A stretch of DNA of 64,000 bases from IMCC2047 sp041395865 (GTDB lineage: Bacteria > Pseudomonadota > Gammaproteobacteria > Pseudomonadales > IMCC2047). The position numbers and the translations under genes were made by a program. The DNA lies in contig JAWKZQ010000008.1 of NCBI GenBank assembly GCA_041395865.1, positions 35,413 through 99,412 of the forward strand. Reading direction: 5' to 3'. Of the stretch, positions 17,110-25,540 are shown one piece after another (within the stretch, counting starts at the first letter, position 1; each line of letters opens with the position of its first letter). The notes under the pieces were generated by a model that had not been told where the DNA came from, did not search any database, and saw nothing but the letters and a program-made list of their open reading frames with translations.

Positions 17110-17769
17110 CTACTCTGGCAGTTTCAGTGGTTCTACAATGGGTCGGTAAAGATCCATATAGACCATATCCTCGTGGGCGTTACTGATATGGCAACCCGCG
17201 CATGCGGCAATAGGTGCGGCTTTTGCCGAGGGTGCATAGGGTTGGGCATGGTGGCCGAAGTTGAAGTAACCCCAGTTATTGGATTCGGCAAAACGTGTAG
17301 AATCCTTTACGGAAACATCCATGCCGTTGACCTGGCCTGGGAAGTAGCCCCGGCCGGAGGTTTCGTACCGTGAGCCGTCCTCTTGTTCGCCATCTTTGCC
17401 GTGGCTATCAACCAGCTGCAGTTCTTTCAGCATCATGGTGCCCTCAGGCCATACGCCGTGGTCGCGATAGTGCTGAAAAGCTTCGGGTTGGACATAGACA
17501 TTGTGGAACTCGGGGAAGTTGGCATGCCCGCCGTTCATTCCGTGGGGGGTGAGGGGAGCGCCGATAAAAATCCAGCGCCTGAAATCCCTGGGCTGGAGCA
17601 GTTCCAAAGGGTCCTTCTTGGACCAGACCGGCACAATATCCATGTGCTTATAACTCTTTGCAAAGGTCGACGGGTCTGCCTTATAGTCGCTATCTGCCAA
17701 AACGGAGGTGGCTGTAGAAGCTCCGCTGATGGTTACAAAAAGCGCCGCCGCACGAATGGTTTTTTTCAT
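17110..17769 (-). CDS. Cytochrome P460 family protein
   Basis: A 219-residue exported haem protein. The signal peptide ends at about VLA-DS (residue 26). Residues 60-180 show the P460 fold (FRRWIFIGAPLTPHGMNGGHANFPEFHNVYV), and a single CAGCH haem site sits at 190-194 near the C-terminus. Characterised P460 enzymes oxidise hydroxylamine to nitrous oxide using a haem cross-linked to lysine; cytochrome c'-beta relatives bind NO instead. I cannot confirm the cross-link lysine by eye, so either role is possible. A strong GGGAGGG ribosome site precedes the ATG. The downstream dihaem cytochrome is a candidate partner. Confidence 0.88.
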   Translation of the reverse strand: MKKTIRAAALFVTISGASTATSVLADSDYKADPSTFAKSYKHMDIVPVWSKKDPLELLQPRDFRRWIFIGAPLTPHGMNGGHANFPEFHNVYVQPEAFQHYRDHGVWPEGTMMLKELQLVDSHGKDGEQEDGSRYETSGRGYFPGQVNGMDVSVKDSTRFAESNNWGYFNFGHHAQPYAPSAKAAPIAACAGCHISNAHEDMVYMDLYRPIVEPLKLPE

Positions 17770-17950
17770 GGTCCCTCCCCAAACAATCGCTTATTGAGTG
17801 CTGAGAACGTATCACTGCATTTCTGACGCTGTCCAATAGGCAGTAACGTGCTATGTATAAGCGTCTGTTATCGAGCTGGATGCTTTCCTAATTGGTTTTG
17901 CTAACCGGGCGCTGATATATTCAAAAATAATTTTCAGGTTGGAGGTGTTT

Positions 17951-18478
17951 ATGTCTGGAACAGAATTTGAATGCATTATTCTGGCGGGCGGCTGCTTTTG
18001 GGGAATGCAGGATTTATTCCGCCAGCAGCCGGGCATCATTCAAACCCGTGTCGGTTACTCCGGCGGTGATACGCCGGATGCAACCTACCGGGAAGTGAAA
18101 ACGGGCACAACGAATCATGCCGAGGCGGTCGAAATCCTATTCGATCCGGGGGTTACGAGCCTGAGGAATATTCTGGAGTTCTTTTTTCAGATACATGACC
18201 CGACAACTTCAAACCGCCAGGGCAATGACCGGGGCAGCCAGTACCGGTCGGCGATTTTTTATACAACTCCCGCGCAGCAGGCAATTGCGCTTGAGACCAT
18301 CGCTGACCTGGAGGCTTCCGGGTTGTGGCCGGGTAAAATCGTGACGGAGGTTACCTATGCCCGCCCCTTCTGGGAAGCAGAGCCCGAACATCAGGATTAT
18401 TTGGCGCGCAACCCGAACGGTTATACCTGTCATTTTGTCAGGCCCGGCTGGCGATTGCCGCCGCGCAGCAAAACCTGA
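17951..18478 (+). CDS. msrA: Peptide-methionine (S)-S-oxide reductase MsrA (cytoplasmic)
   Basis: A 175-residue MsrA with the active-site motif GGCFWG (catalytic Cys15) and the conserved TRVGYSGG, NHAEAVEILFDP and QYRSAIFY segments. It lacks a signal peptide. ATG 17951 is chosen because GGAGGTG (17941-17947) lies just upstream, so the in-frame TTG at 17939 is not needed. It reduces the S-epimer of methionine sulfoxide. The msrB gene follows after a 203-bp structured gap. A second, exported MsrA occurs at 48402-49004. Confidence 0.93.
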   Translation: MSGTEFECIILAGGCFWGMQDLFRQQPGIIQTRVGYSGGDTPDATYREVKTGTTNHAEAVEILFDPGVTSLRNILEFFFQIHDPTTSNRQGNDRGSQYRSAIFYTTPAQQAIALETIADLEASGLWPGKIVTEVTYARPFWEAEPEHQDYLARNPNGYTCHFVRPGWRLPPRSKT

Positions 18479-18501
18479 ATGTGAGACAGGCTTCTCTTAG
18501 G

Positions 18502-18588
18502 AGGGCGATAGCCCTATAACTGGCCGGTTTGGGTGAACGGTTTCGATACCTATTCGTTATCGGCAGTGGTTAATCCGGCAATCGCCCT
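18502..18588 (+). promoter_or_regulatory. Folded segment in the msrA-msrB gap
   Basis: AGGGCGAT (18502-18509) pairs with ATCGCCCT (18581-18588), enclosing CCGG/CCGG (18524-18527 with 18575-18578) and CGATA/TATCG (18544-18548 with 18558-18562). Nested arms over 87 nt could form a leader structure upstream of msrB. It matches no riboswitch class I know. Confidence 0.4.
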
Positions 18589-18681
18589 GTCGGCCGGGTA
18601 ACAGCGGGCAAGGTGTCGGCCTGGTTAGTTCGGGACAAGGGCATGTGCGTTAGGGTTCAACGAAGGAAGGAGTGATAAACG

Positions 18682-19128
18682 ATGATCACATGGGCTGATG
18701 TCATCCACTTTGTTAGCAATGGTAATCCCGTGCCGGATCGGCGGGTCGAGAAGACGCCGGCACAATGGCGTGAAATATTAACGCCGGAACAATACAGGGT
18801 TACAAGGGAGAGGGGCACGGAGCGTGCGTTTAGCTCTCAGATGTGCAGCCTTTTCGAGCCAGGCTTGTACGCATGTGTCTGTTGCGACTCGGTTCTGTTC
18901 GACTCTGCGACTAAGTTCGAGTCAGGCTCCGGCTGGCCGTCATTTGACCAGCCCGTCACTGAAAACGCAATCGCCTATCATGGCGATACGTCGCACGGTA
19001 TGAGCCGCGTGGAAACACGCTGCAATACCTGCGATGCACATCTTGGCCACGTTTTCCCCGATGGTCCCGAGCCGAGCGGTTTGAGGTACTGCATGAATGC
19101 GCTCGCACTGAATAAAATATCGACCTGA
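18682..19128 (+). CDS. msrB: Peptide-methionine (R)-S-oxide reductase MsrB (cytoplasmic)
   Basis: A 148-residue MsrB with zinc-binding pairs C65xxC68 and C114xxC117, the GSGWPSF motif (82-88) and catalytic Cys137 in GLRYCMNALAL. No signal peptide is present. A strong ribosome site (AAGGAAGGAG) precedes the ATG. The N-terminal 25 residues (ITWADVIHFVSNGNPVPDRR) are an extension that some MsrB-family proteins carry. It works with the upstream MsrA on the other sulfoxide epimer. A second, exported MsrB lies at 46097-46573. Confidence 0.92.
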   Translation: MITWADVIHFVSNGNPVPDRRVEKTPAQWREILTPEQYRVTRERGTERAFSSQMCSLFEPGLYACVCCDSVLFDSATKFESGSGWPSFDQPVTENAIAYHGDTSHGMSRVETRCNTCDAHLGHVFPDGPEPSGLRYCMNALALNKIST

Positions 19129-19246
19129 TTTTTTTGCTCTGTGAGCGGGTAGTGCTAAGGCGTATGCAATAAGAAATTTCATCGGGCGATGCCGGGATTT
19201 TTGATGAAATTTAACGGGTTAGGGCGACTAACGGGAGCGTCGAGTC

Positions 19247-20455
19247 ATGCAGGATATTTCCTTTCTGATGATCGCTTTTTTGGTGACGGCCTTGGTCGGG
19301 CTGAATGCATTGACTTATTATTCAAGCCGTGTCGTGATCTTTCCCGATATTGTCTGGGTGCTTTTACTTGGCGTGGGTTACGGGCTTTTGTCCCGCTATT
19401 CCGCCTTGGGATTGCCTGAAATCGTTTTGAGCTCCCAGCTTGTTTTGTATGTGTTTGTGCCTTTGTTGATTTTTGCTTCGACGCAAAAAATTTGTTTGCA
19501 CCATATTCGCAAAGTGCTTGTGCCTGCAAGTTTGGTCGGTAGTGTGGGCATTTTAATCAGTATGCTGGTTATTGGTGCTGCCTTGCATTTTATTTTTGCC
19601 ATGCCCTGGCTTTCCTCCCTGTTGTTTGGCGTCATTATTTCCGCGACGGACCCCCTGGCGATCGGTGCGCTATTGCATGGAAATAAAAAGCTACCGGAGT
19701 CCCGCAAATTGTTGATTGAGGGTGAATCGATCCTTAACGACGGTTTTGTGGTAACCGTTTTCGGCGTTTTTGTATTGATAATGTTTGAGGGTGAGGCGTT
19801 CAGCCTGGTCAGCAGTGGCACCAGCCTGCTGAGTCATGTGGCCGGCGCTTTAATTGTCGGCGTGCTGGCCGGGCGGGGAGCCCGTCTGTTGCTGGATTAT
19901 TGGCACGGCGATCATTTTTCACTAAAAACGAATATGACCCTGGCCCTGGCATTCGGCAGTTTATTGTTGGCTGAAGGTTTGCATTTTTCAGGAATCCTGG
20001 CGGTGTTTGCCGCAGCACTTGCCTATGGCTATAAACGCCCGGAACCCGATCATAATGCGCATATTCAGCGCCATTTGTGGGATTACTTCGAGTATATCGC
20101 CAACGCTTGCCTGTTCTTTTTGCTGGGCGCCAGTTTCGCCGGGCTTGCATCCTTCGAACAATTGCCTGTTTCGCTGGTGATCGCGTCTGTCGTGCTGCTG
20201 TTTGTTGCAAGGCTTGCGGCGATATTGATCCTTTCGCCGGCTATTAAAATTGAAGGTGAGCACCTGACGCATCAGGAGTTTTGGTTGCTGAATTTTGCGG
20301 GCGCGCGCGGCGCTGTCTCTATTGCCCTCATTCTATTGCTGCCTGATTCATTTGAGTTAAAGGAAGCTTTTTTGTCGATAGCTTTTGTCATGATCCTGTT
20401 TTCTCTGGTGCTGTACCCCTTGGTTGTACGGCAGCTGCAGGGCGCGACGAATTGA
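19247..20455 (+). CDS. NhaP-type Na+/H+ (cation:proton) antiporter
   Basis: A 402-residue CPA1-family antiporter with about 12 membrane segments. The conserved core ISATDPLAIGALLHG (near residue 135), GESILNDGFVVTVFG and the late FAGARGAVSIALILLLP motif carry the acidic and arginine residues used in ion exchange. It lacks the long cytoplasmic tail of eukaryotic NHE proteins. It probably exchanges Na+ or K+ for H+ across the inner membrane in pH or salt homeostasis; the ion cannot be told from sequence. ATG 19247 has GGGAG upstream. Confidence 0.88.
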   Translation: MQDISFLMIAFLVTALVGLNALTYYSSRVVIFPDIVWVLLLGVGYGLLSRYSALGLPEIVLSSQLVLYVFVPLLIFASTQKICLHHIRKVLVPASLVGSVGILISMLVIGAALHFIFAMPWLSSLLFGVIISATDPLAIGALLHGNKKLPESRKLLIEGESILNDGFVVTVFGVFVLIMFEGEAFSLVSSGTSLLSHVAGALIVGVLAGRGARLLLDYWHGDHFSLKTNMTLALAFGSLLLAEGLHFSGILAVFAAALAYGYKRPEPDHNAHIQRHLWDYFEYIANACLFFLLGASFAGLASFEQLPVSLVIASVVLLFVARLAAILILSPAIKIEGEHLTHQEFWLLNFAGARGAVSIALILLLPDSFELKEAFLSIAFVMILFSLVLYPLVVRQLQGATN

Positions 20456-20472
20456 TGTTCAGTATTTGCTGG

Positions 20473-21210
20473 TTAGGCGTTGTTTTCCTGTCGGGCCAGA
20501 TACTCCCGGGCGGATAAAACCTTGCCGGTGTGCTGCATCGGATCATTCTCCAGCAGGCAGCGCAAAGCGCGGGCTGCCATTTCGGGGGGGTGCGTCCAGG
20601 TATCGATATCCTGATCCGGGTATAGCCGGCGAACGGTTTCGGTTGCGCTGGCGGAGGGCGACAGGGAAACGCAGGCGATGCCGTGCTCTTTGAGCTCCGC
20701 GCCCAGGCCAAGGGTCAGGCGATCCAGACCGGCCTTGGAAACACCGTAGGGAATATTGAGGAAACCCGTGCGTACCGCTGCCCCGGAGCTGGTGTTGATG
20801 ATTGTCCCGCGGCCCTGCCGGATCATCTGGGGCACAACGGCATGGCTGCAGAGAAAGGCGCCCCAGAGGTTGGTGTCGATAATGTCCCGCCACTGTGACG
20901 GCGATATATCCGTAAAGGCGATATCGCCTGCCATGATGCCGGCATTGTTTACCAAGACATCGATTTTCCCAAACTGGTTAAGGGCTTCTTCGAGCATTGC
21001 AGAGACCTCCTGCTCGTTGCGCACGTCAGCACAGATTGCCTGCGCCTCGCCTCCTTTGGCGATAATGGCATCACAGGTCGCTTTCAGGGCTTTTTTGCCG
21101 CGTGCTACCAGGGCTAACTGCGCGCCGCGCTCTGCGAGGTTGAGGGCCATCGCCTGACCGATGCCGCTGCTGGCTCCTGTGATGAGGATAACGCTTTCGC
21201 TCAGATTCAT
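20473..21210 (-). CDS. Short-chain dehydrogenase/reductase
   Basis: A 245-residue classical SDR: cofactor motif TGASSGIG (11-18), NNAG (88-91), catalytic Ser141-142 region, and Tyr155/Lys159 (YGVSK). Substrate residues give no clear match to a named enzyme, so the reaction (an NAD(P)-dependent alcohol/ketone conversion) is generic. ATG 21210 is preferred over the in-frame GTG at 21219 because GGGAGTG then has proper spacing. It converges with the antiporter gene (17-bp gap). Its upstream side is the AT-rich hipBA control region. Confidence 0.87.
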   Translation of the reverse strand: MNLSESVILITGASSGIGQAMALNLAERGAQLALVARGKKALKATCDAIIAKGGEAQAICADVRNEQEVSAMLEEALNQFGKIDVLVNNAGIMAGDIAFTDISPSQWRDIIDTNLWGAFLCSHAVVPQMIRQGRGTIINTSSGAAVRTGFLNIPYGVSKAGLDRLTLGLGAELKEHGIACVSLSPSASATETVRRLYPDQDIDTWTHPPEMAARALRCLLENDPMQHTGKVLSAREYLARQENNA

Positions 21211-21324
21211 CGTGAACACTCCCAGACGTTCGGTTTGCGAGAGGAAAGGGCGCCCTCATTTTACCTTTTTCGGCTCCTGCTGCACCTGAGCCTGGCGCGA
21301 CTTTTCACTGAAAAATTATTTTAT

Positions 21325-21488
21325 ATAAACATTAATTTATTAATGTTTATCTTTATTTTATTGTTATTAAAGTTAATATATTGATGTTTATTGTTAATTT
21401 GTATTTTCTTTTATAAAATCTATAATCATTAAAATATTGCTATTAAAGATATTAAATTTATTTTTAACGTTAATTTGTTGATGTTTAT
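21325..21488 (+). promoter_or_regulatory. AT-rich control region of hipBA with three operator-like repeats
   Basis: Three near-identical 19-mers occur on the + strand: TTAATTTATTAATGTTTAT (21332-21350), TTAATATATTGATGTTTAT (21373-21391) and TTAATTTGTTGATGTTTAT (21470-21488). The first is half of a 26-bp inverted repeat (21325-21350, 11-bp arms ATAAACATTAA/TTAATGTTTAT around TTTA). The last ends two bases before the hipB ATG. They are good candidates for HipB binding sites. The whole tract is far richer in A+T than its neighbours. Confidence 0.7.
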
Positions 21489-21490
21489 GT

Positions 21491-21853
21491 ATGAATAAGC
21501 TGGATTATTACGCAATGACGGATGCGGCAATCGCCGAGGCGCTGGGAGAACGGTTGGAACAGTTGCGCCTGGAAGCCAATATTCCCCAAAAAAAGATTGC
21601 CCATGAGTTGGGTATTTCGGAAGGAACGTATCGTAGCGCCGTGAAGGGGCGGGCAAAATTCGAGGTGATTATCGGCATCTTGCGGGTGCTGGGTAAACTG
21701 GAAAACCTGGAAAACTTCCTGCCAAACGAGCCCTTTAGCCCGTTGGAGTTGCTTAAGCGGGAAGGTAAAAAGCGCCAACGGGCGGGAACCCGGCGTACCG
21801 GGCCGGAATCCAAAAACCGCGAAACGGATGAGGCGGAGGCATTGGAGTGGTAG
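21491..21853 (+). CDS. hipB: HipB-like XRE-family antitoxin/repressor
   Basis: A 120-residue protein with a Cro/C1-type helix-turn-helix at about 20-55 (LRLEANIPQKKIAHELGISEGTYRSAVKG) and a basic, disordered C-terminal tail (KKRQRAGTRRTGPESKNRE). The next gene is a HipA kinase toxin and overlaps it by seven bases, so this is the cognate antitoxin and autorepressor. Three repeated AT-rich sites directly upstream are its likely operators. The ATG has no clear Shine-Dalgarno site because the operator repeat occupies that position, suggesting repression may also block translation initiation. Confidence 0.85.
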   Translation: MNKLDYYAMTDAAIAEALGERLEQLRLEANIPQKKIAHELGISEGTYRSAVKGRAKFEVIIGILRVLGKLENLENFLPNEPFSPLELLKREGKKRQRAGTRRTGPESKNRETDEAEALEW

Positions 21854-23148
21854 CGAATCAGGTCGCGCGTGTGGAGATGTGGGGGCGTCTGGTCGGCGCC
21901 CTGGCCTATGATGACGGTAGCGGGCTGTGCGCCTTTGAATATGATCCCGGCTGGTTAAAAGGGGGCGTTGAAATCAGTCCGGTTAAAATGCCCCTGTCGG
22001 AGCGGGTTTACCAGTTTCCAGCATTGCCGAGGGCGACCTTTCAAGGGTTGCCGGGCGCGTTTGCGGACACCCTGCCGGATGATTTCGGTAACGCGCTGAT
22101 TGACGCCTGGCTGGCGCGCAGCGGTCGGGATAAGTCTTCGTTTACGGCGCTGGAGCGGCTGCTTTATACCGGCAAGCGCGGCATGGGGGCATTGGAGTAT
22201 TATCCGTCCATTGACCGTAAGCTGGATCAGTCTCAAGTGTTGGCGCTGGAAAGCCTGATCGAAATGGCGCAGGCGGTACTCGATCAACGGGCACATTTGC
22301 TGGAGCAGCTGAACGGAGCTGAAGCCCGCGATGCCTTGACGGCCATTTTGCAGGTGGGCACGTCGGCGGGCGGTGCACGCCCGAAGGCGGTTATCGGCAT
22401 TAACCGTGAACGAACCGAAATCCGCAGTGGGCAGGTGGATCTGCCGCCAGGCTTCGAACATTTTATTCTTAAATTCGATGGAGTGGTGGAGCATTCGCGC
22501 TCCCAGCAGACCTTCGGTGACCCGCAGGGCTATGGGCGTATGGAATATGCCTATTACCTGATGGCAAAGGACGCCGGTATCGATATTTCTCACAGCGAAC
22601 TGTTACTGGACGGGGAGCGCGCTCACTTTATGACGCGGCGTTTCGATCGGGAAGCGGGGCGGAAACTGCATTACCAGTCTCTCTGCGCCATGGATCATGC
22701 CGATTATCGCCAGCCAGGGCATTACAGCTACGAGCAGCTTTTTACGTTGATGCGTTCACTGCGTTTGAGCCGGGATGAGGCGCTGGAGATGTACCGGCGC
22801 ATGGTGTTTAACATCGTTGCCCGGAACCATGACGACCACACCAAAAACTTTGGTTTTGTGATGAGTGAGGCGGGGCGCTGGCGATTGGCGCCGGCCTTCG
22901 ACGTTGCCTATAGCTATAAACCCGGTTCGCAATGGGTGAATTCGCACCAGCTCTCCCTGAACGGTAAACGTGATGATTTCGTGCGGGAAGACTTGCTGGT
23001 GCCGGCGGCAACCTTCAGGAAAGAAGCGGAAGCGATCATTGAACAGGTTGTTGAGGTGGTGTCGAACTGGCCCCGCTATGCGGATCAAGCCGGCGTCTTC
23101 CCGGCGTTTTCGCGCCAGATTCAGGCGCATCAGCGGCTTGATTTTTAG
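21847..23148 (+). CDS. hipA: HipA-family serine/threonine kinase toxin
   Basis: A 433-residue HipA kinase. The N-terminal subdomain (about 8-110) and the kinase core are both present: GTSAGGARPK glycine-rich loop (171-180), the ATP-site lysine in FILKF (209), catalytic segment NIVARNHDDHTKNFGF with Asp329/330, and the metal-binding FDVAYSY (351-357). HipA toxins phosphorylate aminoacyl-tRNA synthetases (GltX in E. coli), stalling translation. All key residues are intact, so the toxin looks active. GTG 21847 overlaps the hipB stop by seven bases. Confidence 0.92.
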   Translation: MVANQVARVEMWGRLVGALAYDDGSGLCAFEYDPGWLKGGVEISPVKMPLSERVYQFPALPRATFQGLPGAFADTLPDDFGNALIDAWLARSGRDKSSFTALERLLYTGKRGMGALEYYPSIDRKLDQSQVLALESLIEMAQAVLDQRAHLLEQLNGAEARDALTAILQVGTSAGGARPKAVIGINRERTEIRSGQVDLPPGFEHFILKFDGVVEHSRSQQTFGDPQGYGRMEYAYYLMAKDAGIDISHSELLLDGERAHFMTRRFDREAGRKLHYQSLCAMDHADYRQPGHYSYEQLFTLMRSLRLSRDEALEMYRRMVFNIVARNHDDHTKNFGFVMSEAGRWRLAPAFDVAYSYKPGSQWVNSHQLSLNGKRDDFVREDLLVPAATFRKEAEAIIEQVVEVVSNWPRYADQAGVFPAFSRQIQAHQRLDF

Positions 23149-23302
23149 CGCGCGCCCGGGCTTGGGCATAGGCTCGGAAGGCCCTGTCACAATTGTGCAA
23201 TTTTAGCGCGTTACCCTCCCTTAGATTCAACTTGCCTGCCGGGGCGTTCTGGTAGCAGTTCTGGCGGTGTCCATTCATTGCAAATCAAGGGAAATAAAAA
23301 CG

Positions 23303-23863
23303 ATGAAAAAATTTGCCGCAATCACCCTGCTAAGTGGCGCTGTTGTTGCACTGACTGCTTGCCAGGTTAACCAATCCGAGCCGGTTGCCGAAGCGCCCAA
23401 GCCGCAGCTTAATAACCAGGACCTGTTCGAGGTGGACCACGAAGGCCGTCACTATGTGTTTGATGATTTTGGCACCTATCAGCAGTTCCTGACGGTTGGG
23501 GAAACATCTTATCGCAAGGTCTTCATTGGAGAAGGGCCGCACGGTAAAACCCTGGTGTTCGGATTGCGTGAAGAGGATAAGAAAAAGCTGACAGGCCTGG
23601 CGGGCGTGGAAATGTTTAAGGGCAACATGTCTGCCGCTGAGGATTTTTATGGTGAAATGCGCGGCGAAGACGGGCGTCTGTATGTTTTTGACCGCCTGGA
23701 AGATATGGAAGCTGTTCGTGCCACGGGTGAGGCAGCCTATCGTTTAACTCAAATCGGTGTAGGCCCTCAGGGGCAGACCGTGGTCTTTGTGCTTAATAAG
23801 GATAATAAAAGCGAATACCCTGCCGGCTTGATTGCCAAGTATAAGAAGATCAATAACATGTAA
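23303..23863 (+). CDS. Lipoprotein with an internally duplicated domain
   Basis: A 186-residue lipoprotein: the signal sequence ends in the lipobox LTAC (Cys20). The mature part contains two copies of a roughly 50-residue unit (about 41-89 and 116-165). Each runs Y-V-F-D...G-E-x-x-Y-R...I-G-x-G-P-x-G-x-T-x-V-F, an evident tandem duplication. ATG 23303 is chosen over an upstream in-frame TTG because it opens a proper signal peptide and has AAGGGAA upstream. I do not recognise a named family. The gene stands alone between hipA and a bidirectional terminator. Confidence 0.8.
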   Translation: MKKFAAITLLSGAVVALTACQVNQSEPVAEAPKPQLNNQDLFEVDHEGRHYVFDDFGTYQQFLTVGETSYRKVFIGEGPHGKTLVFGLREEDKKKLTGLAGVEMFKGNMSAAEDFYGEMRGEDGRLYVFDRLEDMEAVRATGEAAYRLTQIGVGPQGQTVVFVLNKDNKSEYPAGLIAKYKKINNM

Positions 23864-23876
23864 GTGTTGCAGGCAT

Positions 23877-23907
23877 AAAAAAACCCGCCTTATTGGCGGG
23901 TTTTTTT
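23877..23907. terminator. Bidirectional Rho-independent terminator
   Basis: CCCGCC/GGCGGG (23884-23889 with 23895-23900) with loop TTATT is flanked by seven A and seven T, serving the convergent lipoprotein gene (+) and the secreted-protein gene (-). Confidence 0.9.
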
Positions 23908-23915
23908 ATGGGGTA

Positions 23916-24542
23916 TCAAGACTGGGGCTCGGTGCTTTCGGATTCCTGGGTGCCGGTTTGTTGATCGGCAGCGGGTTCCACGCTAGGGCAGGGTGAGTCA
24001 GTGCTGTTATCGTTGCACAGGTAAATTTCGCCAATTCGCTCGATCCAGGTATTGATGTCGGCCTGTTCAACATCGCCGCGCCAGCCTTTCTGGAAGAGGT
24101 AAATGTGACGTTCGCCGCCCAGTACCAGATTAATGATGCGCGACGGCGCTCGCTTGGCATGTAAGCAGGTGGTTTTCCAGAAAATAGCGTCGTATTTGCT
24201 TTTCAGGTTTCGCTGCAGTTCTTCGGATTCGTAGGCGCTGCAGTCCCGGCGGCCGCGGATATCGACCCAGTCACGGACATGCGCCAGCCCTTCCTTGTCG
24301 TCGCTTCTGTTATAAACGTTGATCATGTAAAAATCGTCAAAGGCTCTGCCTTTGGTGCGCATTTCCTTGTTGTACCACACCAGGCCTTTGGAGTTGATCA
24401 GGTCTTTGTTGTGAATTTCCCATTGCTCCGGGTCGGGTTCGAAGGCAATGAAACGTTCACCGCTGGGTTGCTCGAAACCCGCGAGGACGGCATTGGAGAA
24501 GAACGCTGCGAACAGCAGTGAAAAAAGCACACGAATTTTCAT
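23916..24542 (-). CDS. Secreted hypothetical protein
   Basis: A 208-residue protein with a cleavable signal peptide (KIRVLFSLLFAAFFSNAVLA, cleavage before GF). The mature part has four cysteines (RRDCSAYE, KTTCLHAK, IYLCNDN and DSPCPS), compatible with periplasmic disulfides, and an acidic Ser/Glu-rich tail. ATG 24542 is preferred over the longer frame to 24611 because it starts the signal peptide exactly. I do not recognise the family. It is convergent with the duplicated-domain lipoprotein and divergent from the DUF4197 gene. Confidence 0.78.
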   Translation of the reverse strand: MKIRVLFSLLFAAFFSNAVLAGFEQPSGERFIAFEPDPEQWEIHNKDLINSKGLVWYNKEMRTKGRAFDDFYMINVYNRSDDKEGLAHVRDWVDIRGRRDCSAYESEELQRNLKSKYDAIFWKTTCLHAKRAPSRIINLVLGGERHIYLFQKGWRGDVEQADINTWIERIGEIYLCNDNSTDSPCPSVEPAADQQTGTQESESTEPQS

Positions 24543-24736
24543 AAAAGCTATTACCTTATACCGCTTGATTGCTCCGCTGAGAGCCAAATGGAGTCGGGAA
24601 AGTTTACTCACCCCGATACTTTATTTGCAAGGGTTGTTTTACCAGCCCGCTGCGCAGGGGCGTATAATGAGCCTTGTTTTGTGTGGTTGTTAGGGGCAGT
24701 TTTGCCTGTGTGTTCTTCAGGAAGAGGAAAAATATC

Positions 24737-25504
24737 ATGTTAGTAGGTCGTTGTGTACGGGTTCAAATCTTGCTGCTCGGGCTTTTCAGTTCTATTTCGT
24801 TGCACACTGTTGCGGCTGAAAAGTCCTGGCTTGATTTGGGTGGCGGTATGCTGGACTCCCTGTTGGGAGGAAAGCAGGAAACTGAGGTCGGCCCGGGTGG
24901 GTTAAGTCTTGAAGAGGTATCAGCGGGGCTTAAGGAGGCGTTGCGGGTCGGTAGTGAGCGTGTGGTGTCGCAACTGGGACAGGCTGACGGCTTCAATGCC
25001 GATCCGGCTATCCATATTCCCTTACCGTCGCAATTAGAGCGGGCGAGGGATGTGCTGGATCGTGTCGGTATGGCAGGTATGATGGATGACTTGGAACTAC
25101 GCCTGAACAGAGCGGCGGAACAGGCTACGCCAAAAGCCAAAGCGCTGTTTTGGGATGCGATCAAAACCATGAGTTTTGAGGATGCCAAGCGTATTTATAA
25201 TGGCCCTGACGATGCGGCAACACAGTACCTGCGTGAGAAAATGAATGATCCGCTGACCCATGAGTTGCGCCCCCTGATCGACAAAAGCCTGAGCGATGTG
25301 GGAGCCGTCCAGGCCTATGATCGCGTCATGGGGCAATACCAGAGCATTCCCTTTGTGCCGGATGTAAAGGCCAATTTAACGGACCATACGCTGCAGAAAG
25401 GGCTCGACGGCATTTTTTTCTACCTGGCCAAGGAAGAAGCTGCCATTCGTAAAGATCCGGTCAAACGGACGACCGAGCTGTTGCGCAAGGTATTTGGCGG
25501 TTAG
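24737..25504 (+). CDS. DUF4197 family exported protein
   Basis: A 255-residue protein with a signal peptide (ILLLGLFSSISLHTVAAEK, cleavage after VAA) and the DUF4197 domain: GLSLEEVSAGLKEALRVGSERVVSQLG, IHIPLPSQLERARDVL and DVKANLTDHTLQKGLDGIFFYLAKEEAAIR. The mature domain is mostly helical. The function of the family is unknown. ATG 24737 was chosen for its signal peptide and AGGAAGAGG upstream; the frame extends further upstream without support. It converges with yaeQ. Confidence 0.87.
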   Translation: MLVGRCVRVQILLLGLFSSISLHTVAAEKSWLDLGGGMLDSLLGGKQETEVGPGGLSLEEVSAGLKEALRVGSERVVSQLGQADGFNADPAIHIPLPSQLERARDVLDRVGMAGMMDDLELRLNRAAEQATPKAKALFWDAIKTMSFEDAKRIYNGPDDAATQYLREKMNDPLTHELRPLIDKSLSDVGAVQAYDRVMGQYQSIPFVPDVKANLTDHTLQKGLDGIFFYLAKEEAAIRKDPVKRTTELLRKVFGG

Positions 25505-25540
25505 GCTCAACCCAACAGCGCCGGTGCATCCAGGCCGGTT

